Assembly (NCBI RefSeq): GCF_009674565.1
Contig: NZ_WKJL01000006.1
Location: 62,001 to 126,000, forward strand
DNA: 64,000 nt
Reading direction: 5' to 3'
Source: Duganella aquatilis
GTDB lineage: Bacteria; Pseudomonadota; Gammaproteobacteria; Burkholderiales; Burkholderiaceae_D
The notes below the pieces were generated by a model. It saw only the letters and a program-made list of their open reading frames with translations. It was not told where the DNA came from and ran no database searches. Below, one piece after another: positions 51,416-59,261 of the stretch. Each line of letters opens with the position of its first letter. Position 1 is the first letter of the stretch. Made by a program: the position numbers and the translations under genes.

Positions 51416-51976
51416 CACCAGCAGCGCCTTCGCCTCGGTCTTGCCGGCGTTGCGGATGATGTGCTGCTGGTCGCCGGGGTAGCGCGCGGTGCTGCCCAGC
51501 TTGACCTTCTTCTTGTCATTGCCGACTTCCACTTCGACCGATCCGTGCAGCAGCGTCAGGTGCTCCTGCGCGCCCGGATCGTGGCCTTGCGAAGCCAGCT
51601 CGCCGCCCGGCGACAGCGTCAGCTCATACCATTCATACTTACTTGCCAGTTCCAGCGGCCCGAGGATGCGCAGCACGTAGCCGGCATGCAGGCCGGGCAG
51701 GGTAGGCGTCTCGTGGGCGTCGACCACGCGGATGGTTTCGGTCTCGCGCTCGGCGGTGGCCAGCAGTTCGCCGATCTGCACGCCCAGCGCATTGGCCAGG
51801 CGCCAGGTGATGGCGATGGTGGGGTTGGCCTTCTCGCGTTCTATTTGCGACAACATTGATTTGGACACGCCGGCGATGCGCGACAGGTCTTCCAGCGTCA
51901 GGCCGCGCGCCAGGCGCAGGCGCTGCAAAGCGGCGCCAACTTCCGGCGGCGCATTGGTTGATACAGTTGTTTTCAT
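51401..51976 (-). CDS. XRE-family regulator with cupin domain
   Basis: 191 residues from ATG 51976; an upstream in-frame extension of 35 residues is A+T-rich and overlaps the operator region. HTH at about 15-70 (RLARGLTLEDLSRIAGVSKSMLSQIEREKANPTIAITWRLANALG), then a C-terminal cupin (about 110-190: GPLELASKYEWYELTLSPGGEL, EHLTLLHGSVEVEVGN, TARYPGDQQHIIRN). This architecture typically senses small metabolites. It is divergent from kbl, with palindromes between, so it most likely controls the threonine/serine catabolic operon. No strong Shine-Dalgarno. Confidence 0.9.
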   Translation of the reverse strand: MKTTVSTNAPPEVGAALQRLRLARGLTLEDLSRIAGVSKSMLSQIEREKANPTIAITWRLANALGVQIGELLATAERETETIRVVDAHETPTLPGLHAGYVLRILGPLELASKYEWYELTLSPGGELASQGHDPGAQEHLTLLHGSVEVEVGNDKKKVKLGSTARYPGDQQHIIRNAGKTEAKALLVVIHR

Positions 51977-52021
51977 TGTTTGGGTTGCGGAGTTCACTGG
52001 TTCTCGATAAAATTCAATATA

Positions 52022-52051
52022 TCGAATTTGAATTCGAAATAACGAATTTCG
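52022..52051. promoter_or_regulatory. Overlapping palindromes between XRE regulator and kbl, probable operator
   Basis: TCGAATT-TG-AATTCGA (52022-52037) is a perfect inverted repeat, and CGAAAT-AACGA-ATTTCG (52035-52051) another sharing its edge. The stretch is strongly A+T-rich against the background and lies midway between the divergent starts (51976 and 52090). Confidence 0.65.
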
Positions 52052-52089
52052 CATAAGATGGCGAAATCGTATCACAGACAAGGACCATC

Positions 52090-53295
52090 ATGAGCAATCA
52101 AGCAAAAAACACCTTCTATAGCGGCCTCCAGCAAAACCTGGATCAACTGCGCGAACAGGGCCTGTACAAGCCGGAGCGCGTCCTGGCTTCCCGCCAGGGT
52201 TCGGAAGTGATGAGCGAAGATGGTCGAATGCTGATTAATATGTGCGCCAACAACTACCTCGGCCTGTCCGGCCAGGAGTGGGTGGCGCAAGCCTCCATCG
52301 ATGCGACCGAAAAATTCGGCTACGGCCTGTCGTCGGTGCGTTTCATCTGCGGCACCCAGACCGTGCACAAGCAGCTGGAACAGGCGATTTCGACATTCCT
52401 CGGCACCGAAGACACCATCCTGTACGCGGCCGCCTTCGACGCCAACGGCGGCGTGTTCGAGCCGCTGTTCGACGAGAACGACGCCATCATCTCCGACGCG
52501 CTGAACCACGCATCGATCATTGACGGCATCCGCCTGTGCAAGGCCGCGCGTTTCCGCTACGCCCACAACGACATGGCCGACCTGGAGAAGCAACTGCAGG
52601 CGGCCGCCGACAAGCGCCATAAAGTCATCGTTACCGACGGCGTGTTCTCGATGGACGGCACCATCGCCCAGCTGGACAAGATCGTCGAGCTGGCCGACAA
52701 ATACGGCGCGCTGGTGATGATCGACGAATGCCACGCCTCCGGCTTCATGGGCAAGACCGGCCGCGGCACGCACGAGCACCACAACGTGGTCGGCAAGATC
52801 GACATCATCACCGGCACCCTGGGCAAGGCCTTGGGCGGCGCCATGGGCGGCTTCACCTCGGGCCGCAAGGAGGTGATCGAGATGCTGCGCCAGAAATCGC
52901 GTCCTTACCTGTTCTCGAACACGCTGGCGCCGTCGATCGCCGGCGCTTCGCTGGCCGTGCTGGAGCGCCTGTCGCAGTCGACCGAGCTGCGCGACCGCCT
53001 GCACGAGAACACCGCCTACTTCCGCAAAGAGATCGAAGCGCTCGGTTTCACCATCAAGCCGGGCACCCATCCTGTGGTTCCTGTGATGCTGTTCGATGCG
53101 CCGGTGGCGCAGAAGTTCGCTGCACGAATGTATGAACTGGGCGTGCTGCTCAGCGGCTTCTTCTACCCGGTGGTCCCGATGGGCCAGGCGCGCGTGCGTG
53201 TCCAACTGTCTGCCGCGCATACCCGCGAACAGCTGGACACCGTGCTCAAAGCATTCGAACAGGCCGGCCGCGAACTTGGCCTGCTGAAGAACTAA
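52090..53295 (+). CDS. kbl: Glycine C-acetyltransferase (2-amino-3-ketobutyrate CoA ligase)
   Basis: 401 residues of the alpha-oxoamine synthase family: NMCANNYLGLS, FGYGLSSVRFICGTQTVHKQLE, SDALNHASIIDGIRLCKA, DECHASGFMGKTGRG and the PLP lysine Lys246 in TGTLGKALGGAMGG. It splits 2-amino-3-oxobutyrate with CoA to glycine and acetyl-CoA, the second step of threonine breakdown. AAGGA lies just upstream. The next gene supplies the first step. Its length is as expected (E. coli Kbl has 398). Confidence 0.97.
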   Translation: MSNQAKNTFYSGLQQNLDQLREQGLYKPERVLASRQGSEVMSEDGRMLINMCANNYLGLSGQEWVAQASIDATEKFGYGLSSVRFICGTQTVHKQLEQAISTFLGTEDTILYAAAFDANGGVFEPLFDENDAIISDALNHASIIDGIRLCKAARFRYAHNDMADLEKQLQAAADKRHKVIVTDGVFSMDGTIAQLDKIVELADKYGALVMIDECHASGFMGKTGRGTHEHHNVVGKIDIITGTLGKALGGAMGGFTSGRKEVIEMLRQKSRPYLFSNTLAPSIAGASLAVLERLSQSTELRDRLHENTAYFRKEIEALGFTIKPGTHPVVPVMLFDAPVAQKFAARMYELGVLLSGFFYPVVPMGQARVRVQLSAAHTREQLDTVLKAFEQAGRELGLLKN

Positions 53296-53320
53296 TATGA
53301 AAATCGTCAGGAACACAGAA

Positions 53321-54289
53321 ATGGAACAACAAAAAATCCTCGTCATCGGCGCCAATGGCCAGATCGGCAGCGAACTGGTGGAAGCACTGGCCGCGCAGCA
53401 CGGCGCGCAGAACGTCATCGCCAGCGATGTCAGCCCGACCAACCTGTACAACGCAGCGCGCTACACCACGCTGAACGTTCTGGACAAGCAGGCGCTGGCC
53501 GCGCTGGTCACCGATGAAGGCATCACCCAGGTTTACCAGCTGGCGGCGATGCTGTCGGCCACCGGCGAAGCGGCGCCGCTGAAGGCGTGGACGCTGAACA
53601 TGGACGGCCTGCTGAACATCCTGGAAGTGGCGCGCGAGCGCGGCGCCATCGGCAAGCCGCTGAAGGTGTTCTGGCCATCGTCGATCGCGGCCTTCGGCCC
53701 GAACACGCCGGCCGCCGACACGCCGCAGCTGACGGTGATGGACCCGACCACCATCTACGGTATCAGCAAACTGGCCGGCGAACGTCTGTGCGAGTACTAC
53801 TTCCTGAAATACGGCGTGGACGTGCGCTCGATCCGCTATCCAGGGATCATCAGCTACAAATCGCCTCCGGGCGGCGGCACCACCGATTACGCGATCGCGA
53901 TCTTCCACTCGGCGCTGCGCGGCGAGCGTTATGAATGCTTCCTCGGCCCGCAAACCACGCTGCCGATGATCTACATGCCCGACGCCATCCGCGCCACCAT
54001 CGAATTGATGGATGCGCCAGCGGAGCAAGTCAAGGTGCGTTCGTCGTACAACGTGGCCGGCGTGTCGTTCAATCCGGAGCAGCTGGCCGCGGCGATCACC
54101 CGCAAGCTGCCGGACTTTAAGATCGCCTACAAGCCGGACAGCCGCCAGGCCATCGCCGACAGCTGGCCGCAAAGCCTGGACGACGCCACCGCCACCGCCG
54201 ACTGGGGCTGGAAAGCGCGTATCGGCGTGGATGAAATGGTAGACAGTATGCTGGCGAATATCGACGTCAGCCTGAGCAAGGCCGCCTGA
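53321..54289 (+). CDS. L-threonine 3-dehydrogenase, SDR/epimerase type
   Basis: 322 residues from ATG 53321, chosen for AGGA upstream and because the nucleotide-binding motif then sits at the usual place; an ATG 24 nt upstream is also open. Rossmann motif GANGQIG (residues 10-16), AAMLSATGE, PSSIAAFGP with the catalytic Ser, and Y146-GIS-K150. The GIISYKSPPGGGTTDYA loop is characteristic of SDR-type threonine dehydrogenases as distinct from the zinc-dependent Tdh. It oxidises threonine to 2-amino-3-oxobutyrate with NAD, feeding Kbl. Confidence 0.92.
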   Translation: MEQQKILVIGANGQIGSELVEALAAQHGAQNVIASDVSPTNLYNAARYTTLNVLDKQALAALVTDEGITQVYQLAAMLSATGEAAPLKAWTLNMDGLLNILEVARERGAIGKPLKVFWPSSIAAFGPNTPAADTPQLTVMDPTTIYGISKLAGERLCEYYFLKYGVDVRSIRYPGIISYKSPPGGGTTDYAIAIFHSALRGERYECFLGPQTTLPMIYMPDAIRATIELMDAPAEQVKVRSSYNVAGVSFNPEQLAAAITRKLPDFKIAYKPDSRQAIADSWPQSLDDATATADWGWKARIGVDEMVDSMLANIDVSLSKAA

Positions 54290-54324
54290 GAGCGCGCCTG
54301 CAACGAGAAAGAGAGAGACACCTG

Positions 54325-55695
54325 ATGGACATGAGCGTTTTTGATTTATTTAAGATCGGCGTCGGCCCGTCGAGTTCCCACACCGTGGGTCCGATGGTTG
54401 CCGCGCGCCGGTTCTTGCAGGATAACGCTCCGCTGGATGACGTGGCCGAAGTCAAGGCCGAGCTATACGGCTCGTTGGCCCTGACCGGCATCGGCCACGC
54501 CACCGACAAAGCCATTCTTCTGGGCCTGATGGGCGAAACGCCGCAAGACGTGGCGCCCACGCGCGTCGATGCGCAGCTGGCGGAAGCTGAAGCGGCCGGC
54601 CAACTGAACCTGCTGGGCCGCCACGCCGTGCCGTTCAAGCGCGGCACGCACCTGGTGTTCCACATGGCCGAATCGCTGCCGGAGCATCCGAACGGCATGC
54701 GCTTCACGCTGACCCGCAAGGACGGCGGCGCCGTCTCCAAAGTCTACTACTCGGTGGGCGGCGGATTTATCCGGGAAGAGGGCGAGGAAGCGGCGGCGGT
54801 AGCTTCGGTGAGCGTGCCTTACCCGTTCGCCACCATGGACGAACTGCTGGCGCACGGCGTGCGCAGCGGCCTGACCATCCCGCAAATGCTGCGCGCGAAT
54901 GAGCGCGTGCGCATCAGCGACGAAGAACTGGACGCGGGCCTGGATAAGATCTGGCGCGTCATGCGCGACTGCATCGCCCATGGCCTGGAAACGCCGGGCC
55001 AACTGCCGGGCGGCTTGAACGTCAAACGCCGCGCCGCTGGCCTGTGGTCGCAAACGCGCACACCGAAGACCGACAGCCTGCCGCACGACGCCATGCACCA
55101 GGTTAGCCTGTACGCGATGGCGGTGAATGAAGAAAATGCCGCCGGCGGCCGCGTGGTGACGGCGCCCACCAACGGCGCTGCCGGCATCATCCCGGCGGTG
55201 CTGCGCTACTACGCGGAAGACTGCAAGCCGAGTGATCCTGTCAGCGGCGTGCGCGATTTCATGCTGACGGCAGCGGCCATCGGCATGCTGTGCAAGCGCA
55301 ATGCGTCGATCTCCGGCGCGGAAATCGGCTGCCAGGGCGAAGTGGGCGTGGCCTGCGCCATGGCTGCAGCGGGTCTGGTCGCTGCGCTGGGCGGCAGCAA
55401 CGGCCAGATCGAGAACGCCGCCGAAATCGGCATCGAGCACCATCTGGGCATGACCTGCGATCCAATCGGTGGCCTGGTGCAGATTCCGTGCATCGAGCGT
55501 AACGGCATGGGCGCGGTCAAGGCCATCACGGCCGCCTCGCTGGCGTTAAAGGGCGACGGCACCCATTTCGTCAGCCTCGACGAAGTGATCGAGACCATGC
55601 GCCAGACCGGCGCGGACATGCAGGCCAAGTACAAGGAAACCTCCCTGGGCGGCCTGGCGATTCACGTCATCACCGTCAATCACGCTGCCTGCTGA
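54325..55695 (+). CDS. sdaA: L-serine ammonia-lyase (single-chain, iron-sulfur type)
   Basis: 456 residues. N-terminal [24 protein letters not shown] and C-terminal [44 protein letters not shown] and [27 protein letters not shown] contain the conserved Cys residues that hold the 4Fe-4S cluster. It deaminates serine to pyruvate. Placed after kbl and the dehydrogenase with a 35-nt gap, it completes a route threonine to glycine and serine to pyruvate. The last 20 nt overlap the convergent M56 gene. Confidence 0.96.
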   Translation: MDMSVFDLFKIGVGPSSSHTVGPMVAARRFLQDNAPLDDVAEVKAELYGSLALTGIGHATDKAILLGLMGETPQDVAPTRVDAQLAEAEAAGQLNLLGRHAVPFKRGTHLVFHMAESLPEHPNGMRFTLTRKDGGAVSKVYYSVGGGFIREEGEEAAAVASVSVPYPFATMDELLAHGVRSGLTIPQMLRANERVRISDEELDAGLDKIWRVMRDCIAHGLETPGQLPGGLNVKRRAAGLWSQTRTPKTDSLPHDAMHQVSLYAMAVNEENAAGGRVVTAPTNGAAGIIPAVLRYYAEDCKPSDPVSGVRDFMLTAAAIGMLCKRNASISGAEIGCQGEVGVACAMAAAGLVAALGGSNGQIENAAEIGIEHHLGMTCDPIGGLVQIPCIERNGMGAVKAITAASLALKGDGTHFVSLDEVIETMRQTGADMQAKYKETSLGGLAIHVITVNHAAC

Positions 55696-56860
55696 CGGCG
55701 AGCTGCAGCTTGAAGTCGTCAACGGCGACAGCTGCGGTTTCGCCGATCGGCACCAGCAAGCCTGGATTGCCGACCACGCGGTCATCATGCTTGATGACCG
55801 TTTTCACGAACACCGAGTTATCGCCGGCCTTCTTCAGCACTAGCTCGGTGCGCCACACGCCATCGCTCCCTTTGCTTTCCACCGTGGCCGGAACGCCTTC
55901 CTGAACCAGCAGCGCTGGCGCGGAGGCGTCGCCGCCGGCGTTCAGCTTCATCTTCACCATGTATCGATCCGTGCTTTCGACACGGGCGTTGGCCGCCATG
56001 GCGCCATAGCCGCAAGCGGCGACGAGGGCGGTGATGGTGGCGCGGCCCAGCAGGCGGCGGAATGGTGTTGGGGCAGTTTGCTGCAATTGCATGATGCGCT
56101 CCTTTAGTGGGTGGACGGATTGCCAGTGGCAGTGAATCAGTACGGTCTGGTCGGACATCTGCGTTTTCAGCATCGCCTCGCCGTAGCTGCGTTTCAGACC
56201 GGGATGCGCATGCATGACGGCGGCGTCGCACGCCAGTTCCTGGTCCCGCCGGAAGCGGTGCGCCGCGAGGTGCACCAGCGGATGGAACCACAGCACGCAT
56301 TGCAGCAGTGCGCACAGGGCGTTCATTAGCGGATCGCGGCGGCGCACGTGCACCGCTTCGTGAGCGAGGATCAGTTGCTGCTCCTGCGCCGTGTAGCGCA
56401 CGACGAAATCGTCCGGCACGATGATGATGGGACGCCAAAGGCCGACCACTGCCGGGCCTTCGCTGGCGCTGTAAAAGACGCCATCCTGCAAGCGCAGCGT
56501 GCCAAGGCTGCTGCGATAGCGGACATGCGCGCGCCATAGCCATGCCAGCATCGCTGCGGCGGTGATCAGCCAGAGCGTCACCAGCCATGGCTGCCATGGC
56601 GCGGCCGCCGGCAGCACGGCGGGCGCGCTGATACCGGCGATATGGCGCAGCGGCGACACCGCCTGCTGTACCGGCGCAGGCATGCGCGCAGCCGGCAGCA
56701 GCGCCATTATCACGGCTGCCGGCACGGCGGCCCAGGCGGCATAGGCAACCTTCGCGCCGAAAGCACGGCGCAGATGAACGCGCGCGGCGCACAGCAACAG
56801 CATCACGACGCCGGCGGTCAAGCTGACTGCGAGCAGCCCGCGCAAGATGTCATTTGCCAT
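55676..56860 (-). CDS. M56-family (BlaR1-type) membrane metallopeptidase
   Basis: 394 residues from ATG 56860, overlapping the end of the BlaI gene by 11 nt. Membrane helices near 10-27, 38-58 and 92-108, zinc motif HEAVH (His167, Glu168, His171) followed by VRRRDPLMN, then ELACDAAVM typical of the family, and a further helix (about 288-305). The C-terminal about 90 residues ([21 protein letters not shown] to [10 protein letters not shown]) look beta-rich and are not the penicillin-binding sensor of BlaR1. It should cleave the BlaI repressor on a signal that is probably not a beta-lactam. Confidence 0.85.
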   Translation of the reverse strand: MANDILRGLLAVSLTAGVVMLLLCAARVHLRRAFGAKVAYAAWAAVPAAVIMALLPAARMPAPVQQAVSPLRHIAGISAPAVLPAAAPWQPWLVTLWLITAAAMLAWLWRAHVRYRSSLGTLRLQDGVFYSASEGPAVVGLWRPIIIVPDDFVVRYTAQEQQLILAHEAVHVRRRDPLMNALCALLQCVLWFHPLVHLAAHRFRRDQELACDAAVMHAHPGLKRSYGEAMLKTQMSDQTVLIHCHWQSVHPLKERIMQLQQTAPTPFRRLLGRATITALVAACGYGAMAANARVESTDRYMVKMKLNAGGDASAPALLVQEGVPATVESKGSDGVWRTELVLKKAGDNSVFVKTVIKHDDRVVGNPGLLVPIGETAAVAVDDFKLQLAVSRQRD

Positions 56861-57230
56861 CGCCAAGCTCTTTGACCAGTCGTTTGAGATCTTCCAGGTC
56901 GCCTGCACTGAGCTTGCCGTGCTGGCCGAAATGCGCGACCAGCGGCGCAATGCGGCCGCCGAACAGGCGTTCCACCATGCTGCCGCTTTCCGCCGCCAGC
57001 CACTGGTCCCGCGTCAAAAGAGGAGAGTAGAGGAAGCGCCGGCCTTCCTTCTCCGCCCGCACCGCTCCTTTCTTGAGCAAACGGTTCAAGAGCGTCTTGA
57101 TGGTGGCTTCCTGCCATTGCTGTTGACTGCTGAGCGCCGCCACCACGTCTTCCGCCGTGTGCGGGCTGCCGCTCCACAGCACTTCCATGACTTGCGACTC
57201 GGCTTCGCTGATTTGGATAGGTTTATTCAT
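56850..57230 (-). CDS. BlaI/MecI/CopY-family repressor
   Basis: 126 residues from ATG 57230. A longer frame to 57257 would run through the operator, so it is rejected. Winged-helix domain ISEAESQVMEVLWSGSPHTAEDVVAALS, WQEATIKTLLNRLLKKGAVRAEKEGRRFLYSPLLT, then a dimerisation tail ([20 protein letters not shown]). It would be inactivated by cleavage by the co-encoded M56 peptidase. A perfect palindrome of the family's usual kind (TACA-N2-TGTA core) is 10 nt upstream. No beta-lactamase gene is nearby; the closest other gene facing the operator is the FTR1 transporter. Confidence 0.92.
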   Translation of the reverse strand: MNKPIQISEAESQVMEVLWSGSPHTAEDVVAALSSQQQWQEATIKTLLNRLLKKGAVRAEKEGRRFLYSPLLTRDQWLAAESGSMVERLFGGRIAPLVAHFGQHGKLSAGDLEDLKRLVKELGDGK

Positions 57231-57239
57231 GCGGTTAAC

Positions 57240-57255
57240 GATTACATATGTAATC
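57240..57255. promoter_or_regulatory. BlaI/CopY-type operator
   Basis: GATTACATATGTAATC is a perfect 16-bp palindrome containing TACA-TA-TGTA, the core recognised by BlaI, MecI and CopY repressors. It lies 10 nt upstream of the BlaI-like start and about 75-90 nt upstream of the divergent FTR1 gene. A TTGACA on the minus strand (57266-57261) stands next to it. Confidence 0.8.
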
Positions 57256-57284
57256 AATCATGTCAACCTGCAGAAACTTCAAAA

Positions 57285-57335
57285 TTGACATATAGTCGCC
57301 AACTTGAATAAACAATGAGAATAAGAATCATGTTG
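57285..57335 (+). promoter_or_regulatory. Promoter and Fur-like box of the FTR1 gene
   Basis: TTGACA at 57285-57290 is followed after 16 bp by AATAAA, a possible -10. Across the expected start of transcription, GAGAATAAGAATCATGTTG (57317-57335) matches 13 of 19 positions of the classical Fur box. The first ATG of the open frame (57315) would lie upstream of the transcript start, which favours 57330 as the true start. Confidence 0.5.
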
Positions 57336-59261
57336 ATTGCGACAAGAATCTGGTCGATAGTGCTGCTGGCGCTCTGCCTGAGCGGAACCGTGCATGCACA
57401 GGGCGGCGATCCAAACGCCGGTGCAAAGCAGTTGTGGCAGCTGATTGACTACGTCGCAGTCGATTACGGCGGCGCGGTCGCAAACGGCGTGGCGACCAGC
57501 GAATCCGAATATGCGGAAATGCTGGACTTTACCGACAACGCCTCCAAGCAGGCCGCCAGCCTGCCGGCGCATGCCTCCAAGGCGGGCGTGCTGGCTGCGG
57601 TGGCGGACCTGCGTGCCGCCGTCATGCGCAAGGCCGATGCGGCCGAAGTGAAGCGCCTCGCGCATCACGCCAACGCATTGCTGATCGCCGCCTATCCGAT
57701 CCCGGTGGCGCCGAAAGCCATGCCGAACTTGACGCGCGGCGCATCGCTGTATGCCGCGCAGTGCGCCGCCTGTCACGGCGCGGCCGGTCATGGCGATGGT
57801 CCGCTGGCAGCCTCGCTCGATCCCAAACCAATCGCATTCTCAGACGCCGAACGCGCCCAGTCGCGCAGCCTGCTAGCGCTGTACCAGGTGGTATCGCAAG
57901 GCGTGGCCGGTACGTCGATGGCCAGTTTCGCGGCGCTGCCAGAAGCGGACCGCTGGGATCTGGCCTTCTTCATCGGCGGCCTGTCCTACGACGCCGCCGC
58001 ACGCAAACGCGGCGAAAAGCTGTGGAAGGATGATCCGGCGGTGCGCGCCCATTTCCCCGACCTGGCCGCCGTCACCACGCTGACGCAGGAAGCCATCGCC
58101 GCCAAAACCAGCGTGCAGACGGCGCACGACCTGACCGCCTACATCCGCAGCAAGCCGGCCGAAGCCGAAGCGCTTAAGCCATCTGGCCTGGCGCTGTCGC
58201 GTGCGCGCCTGGCCGAAAGTCTGACCGCCCTGCATGCCGGCGACCGCGCGACGGCGACAAAACTCGGACTGTCCGCCTATCTGGACGGCTTCGAGCCGAT
58301 CGAGCCGATGGTCGGCGCCCGTAACAAATCGCTGCTGGCCGCCGTCGAAAGCGCGATGCTGGCATACCGCTCCGCAGTCGCCGACGGCAACGTCGCGAAG
58401 GCCGACGCGGTCGGCAAGGAGCTGATGCAGCTGTTCACGCTGGTAGAAACCGAATTGGGTGACGCCAAGACCGACCCGATGACCACCTTTGTCGGCGCGC
58501 TGACCATCCTGCTGCGCGAAGGCGTCGAGGCGCTGCTGATCGTGATCGGCATCGTCGCCTTCCTGCGCAAGGCGCAACGCAAGGACGTTCTGCCGTATGT
58601 GCACACGGGCTGGATCGGCGCGCTGGCAGCCGGCATACTGACCTGGGTAGCCGCGACCTATCTGGTGACGATCAGCGGCGCCAGCCGCGAAGTGAGCGAG
58701 GGCGTCGGCTCCGTGTTCGCGGCGCTGGTGCTGTTGAGCGTCGGCCTGTGGATGCACCAGAAGAGCAGCGCCGGACGCTGGCAGGAATATCTGAGCGAGA
58801 AGCTGTCGGCCGCCATGAGCCGCAGGACCGCGTGGAGCCTGTTCGCGCTGTCCTTCATCGCTGTCTACCGCGAAGTGTTCGAGACGGTGCTGTTCTACTC
58901 CGCATTGGCGGCGGACGGCAACGGCGGTGCACTGCTGGGAGGCTTTGTCGCGGCGGTGGTCCTTCTGGCGATCATCGCCTGGGTGCTGCTGCGCTCCAGC
59001 GCGCGCATGCCGATCGGGAAGTTCTTCTCCTTCACTTCGGGCTTTGTTGCGGTGCTGGCGGTGATCCTGATCGGCAAGGGCATGGCCGCCTTGCAGGAAG
59101 CCGGATGGATAGGCGTGACGCCGGTCAGCTTCCCGCGCGTCGACATCCTCGGCGTGCTGCCGACCGCTGAAACGCTGGGCGCGCAGGCGCTGGTGCTGGC
59201 GATCCTGGTCGCCGGCTTCGGTTTCAACCGCATCTCGGCGGCGCGGAGCGTGAAGGCTTAA
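57330..59261 (+). CDS. FTR1-family iron permease fused to a cytochrome c domain
   Basis: 643 residues from ATG 57330; an ATG five codons upstream is inside the promoter region. Signal peptide to about VHA. A periplasmic helical region surrounds a c-type heme site, QCAACHGAAGHGDG (CxxCH), with Met in GVAGTSMASFAAL as likely axial ligand. From about residue 390 come seven membrane helices of FTR1 with iron motifs REGVEALL and REVFE (both RExxE). It probably oxidises or accepts electrons from Fe(II) during import. Expected control by Fur and perhaps by the adjacent BlaI-like repressor. Ends 4 nt inside the convergent GGDEF-EAL gene. Confidence 0.92.
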   Translation: MLIATRIWSIVLLALCLSGTVHAQGGDPNAGAKQLWQLIDYVAVDYGGAVANGVATSESEYAEMLDFTDNASKQAASLPAHASKAGVLAAVADLRAAVMRKADAAEVKRLAHHANALLIAAYPIPVAPKAMPNLTRGASLYAAQCAACHGAAGHGDGPLAASLDPKPIAFSDAERAQSRSLLALYQVVSQGVAGTSMASFAALPEADRWDLAFFIGGLSYDAAARKRGEKLWKDDPAVRAHFPDLAAVTTLTQEAIAAKTSVQTAHDLTAYIRSKPAEAEALKPSGLALSRARLAESLTALHAGDRATATKLGLSAYLDGFEPIEPMVGARNKSLLAAVESAMLAYRSAVADGNVAKADAVGKELMQLFTLVETELGDAKTDPMTTFVGALTILLREGVEALLIVIGIVAFLRKAQRKDVLPYVHTGWIGALAAGILTWVAATYLVTISGASREVSEGVGSVFAALVLLSVGLWMHQKSSAGRWQEYLSEKLSAAMSRRTAWSLFALSFIAVYREVFETVLFYSALAADGNGGALLGGFVAAVVLLAIIAWVLLRSSARMPIGKFFSFTSGFVAVLAVILIGKGMAALQEAGWIGVTPVSFPRVDILGVLPTAETLGAQALVLAILVAGFGFNRISAARSVKA

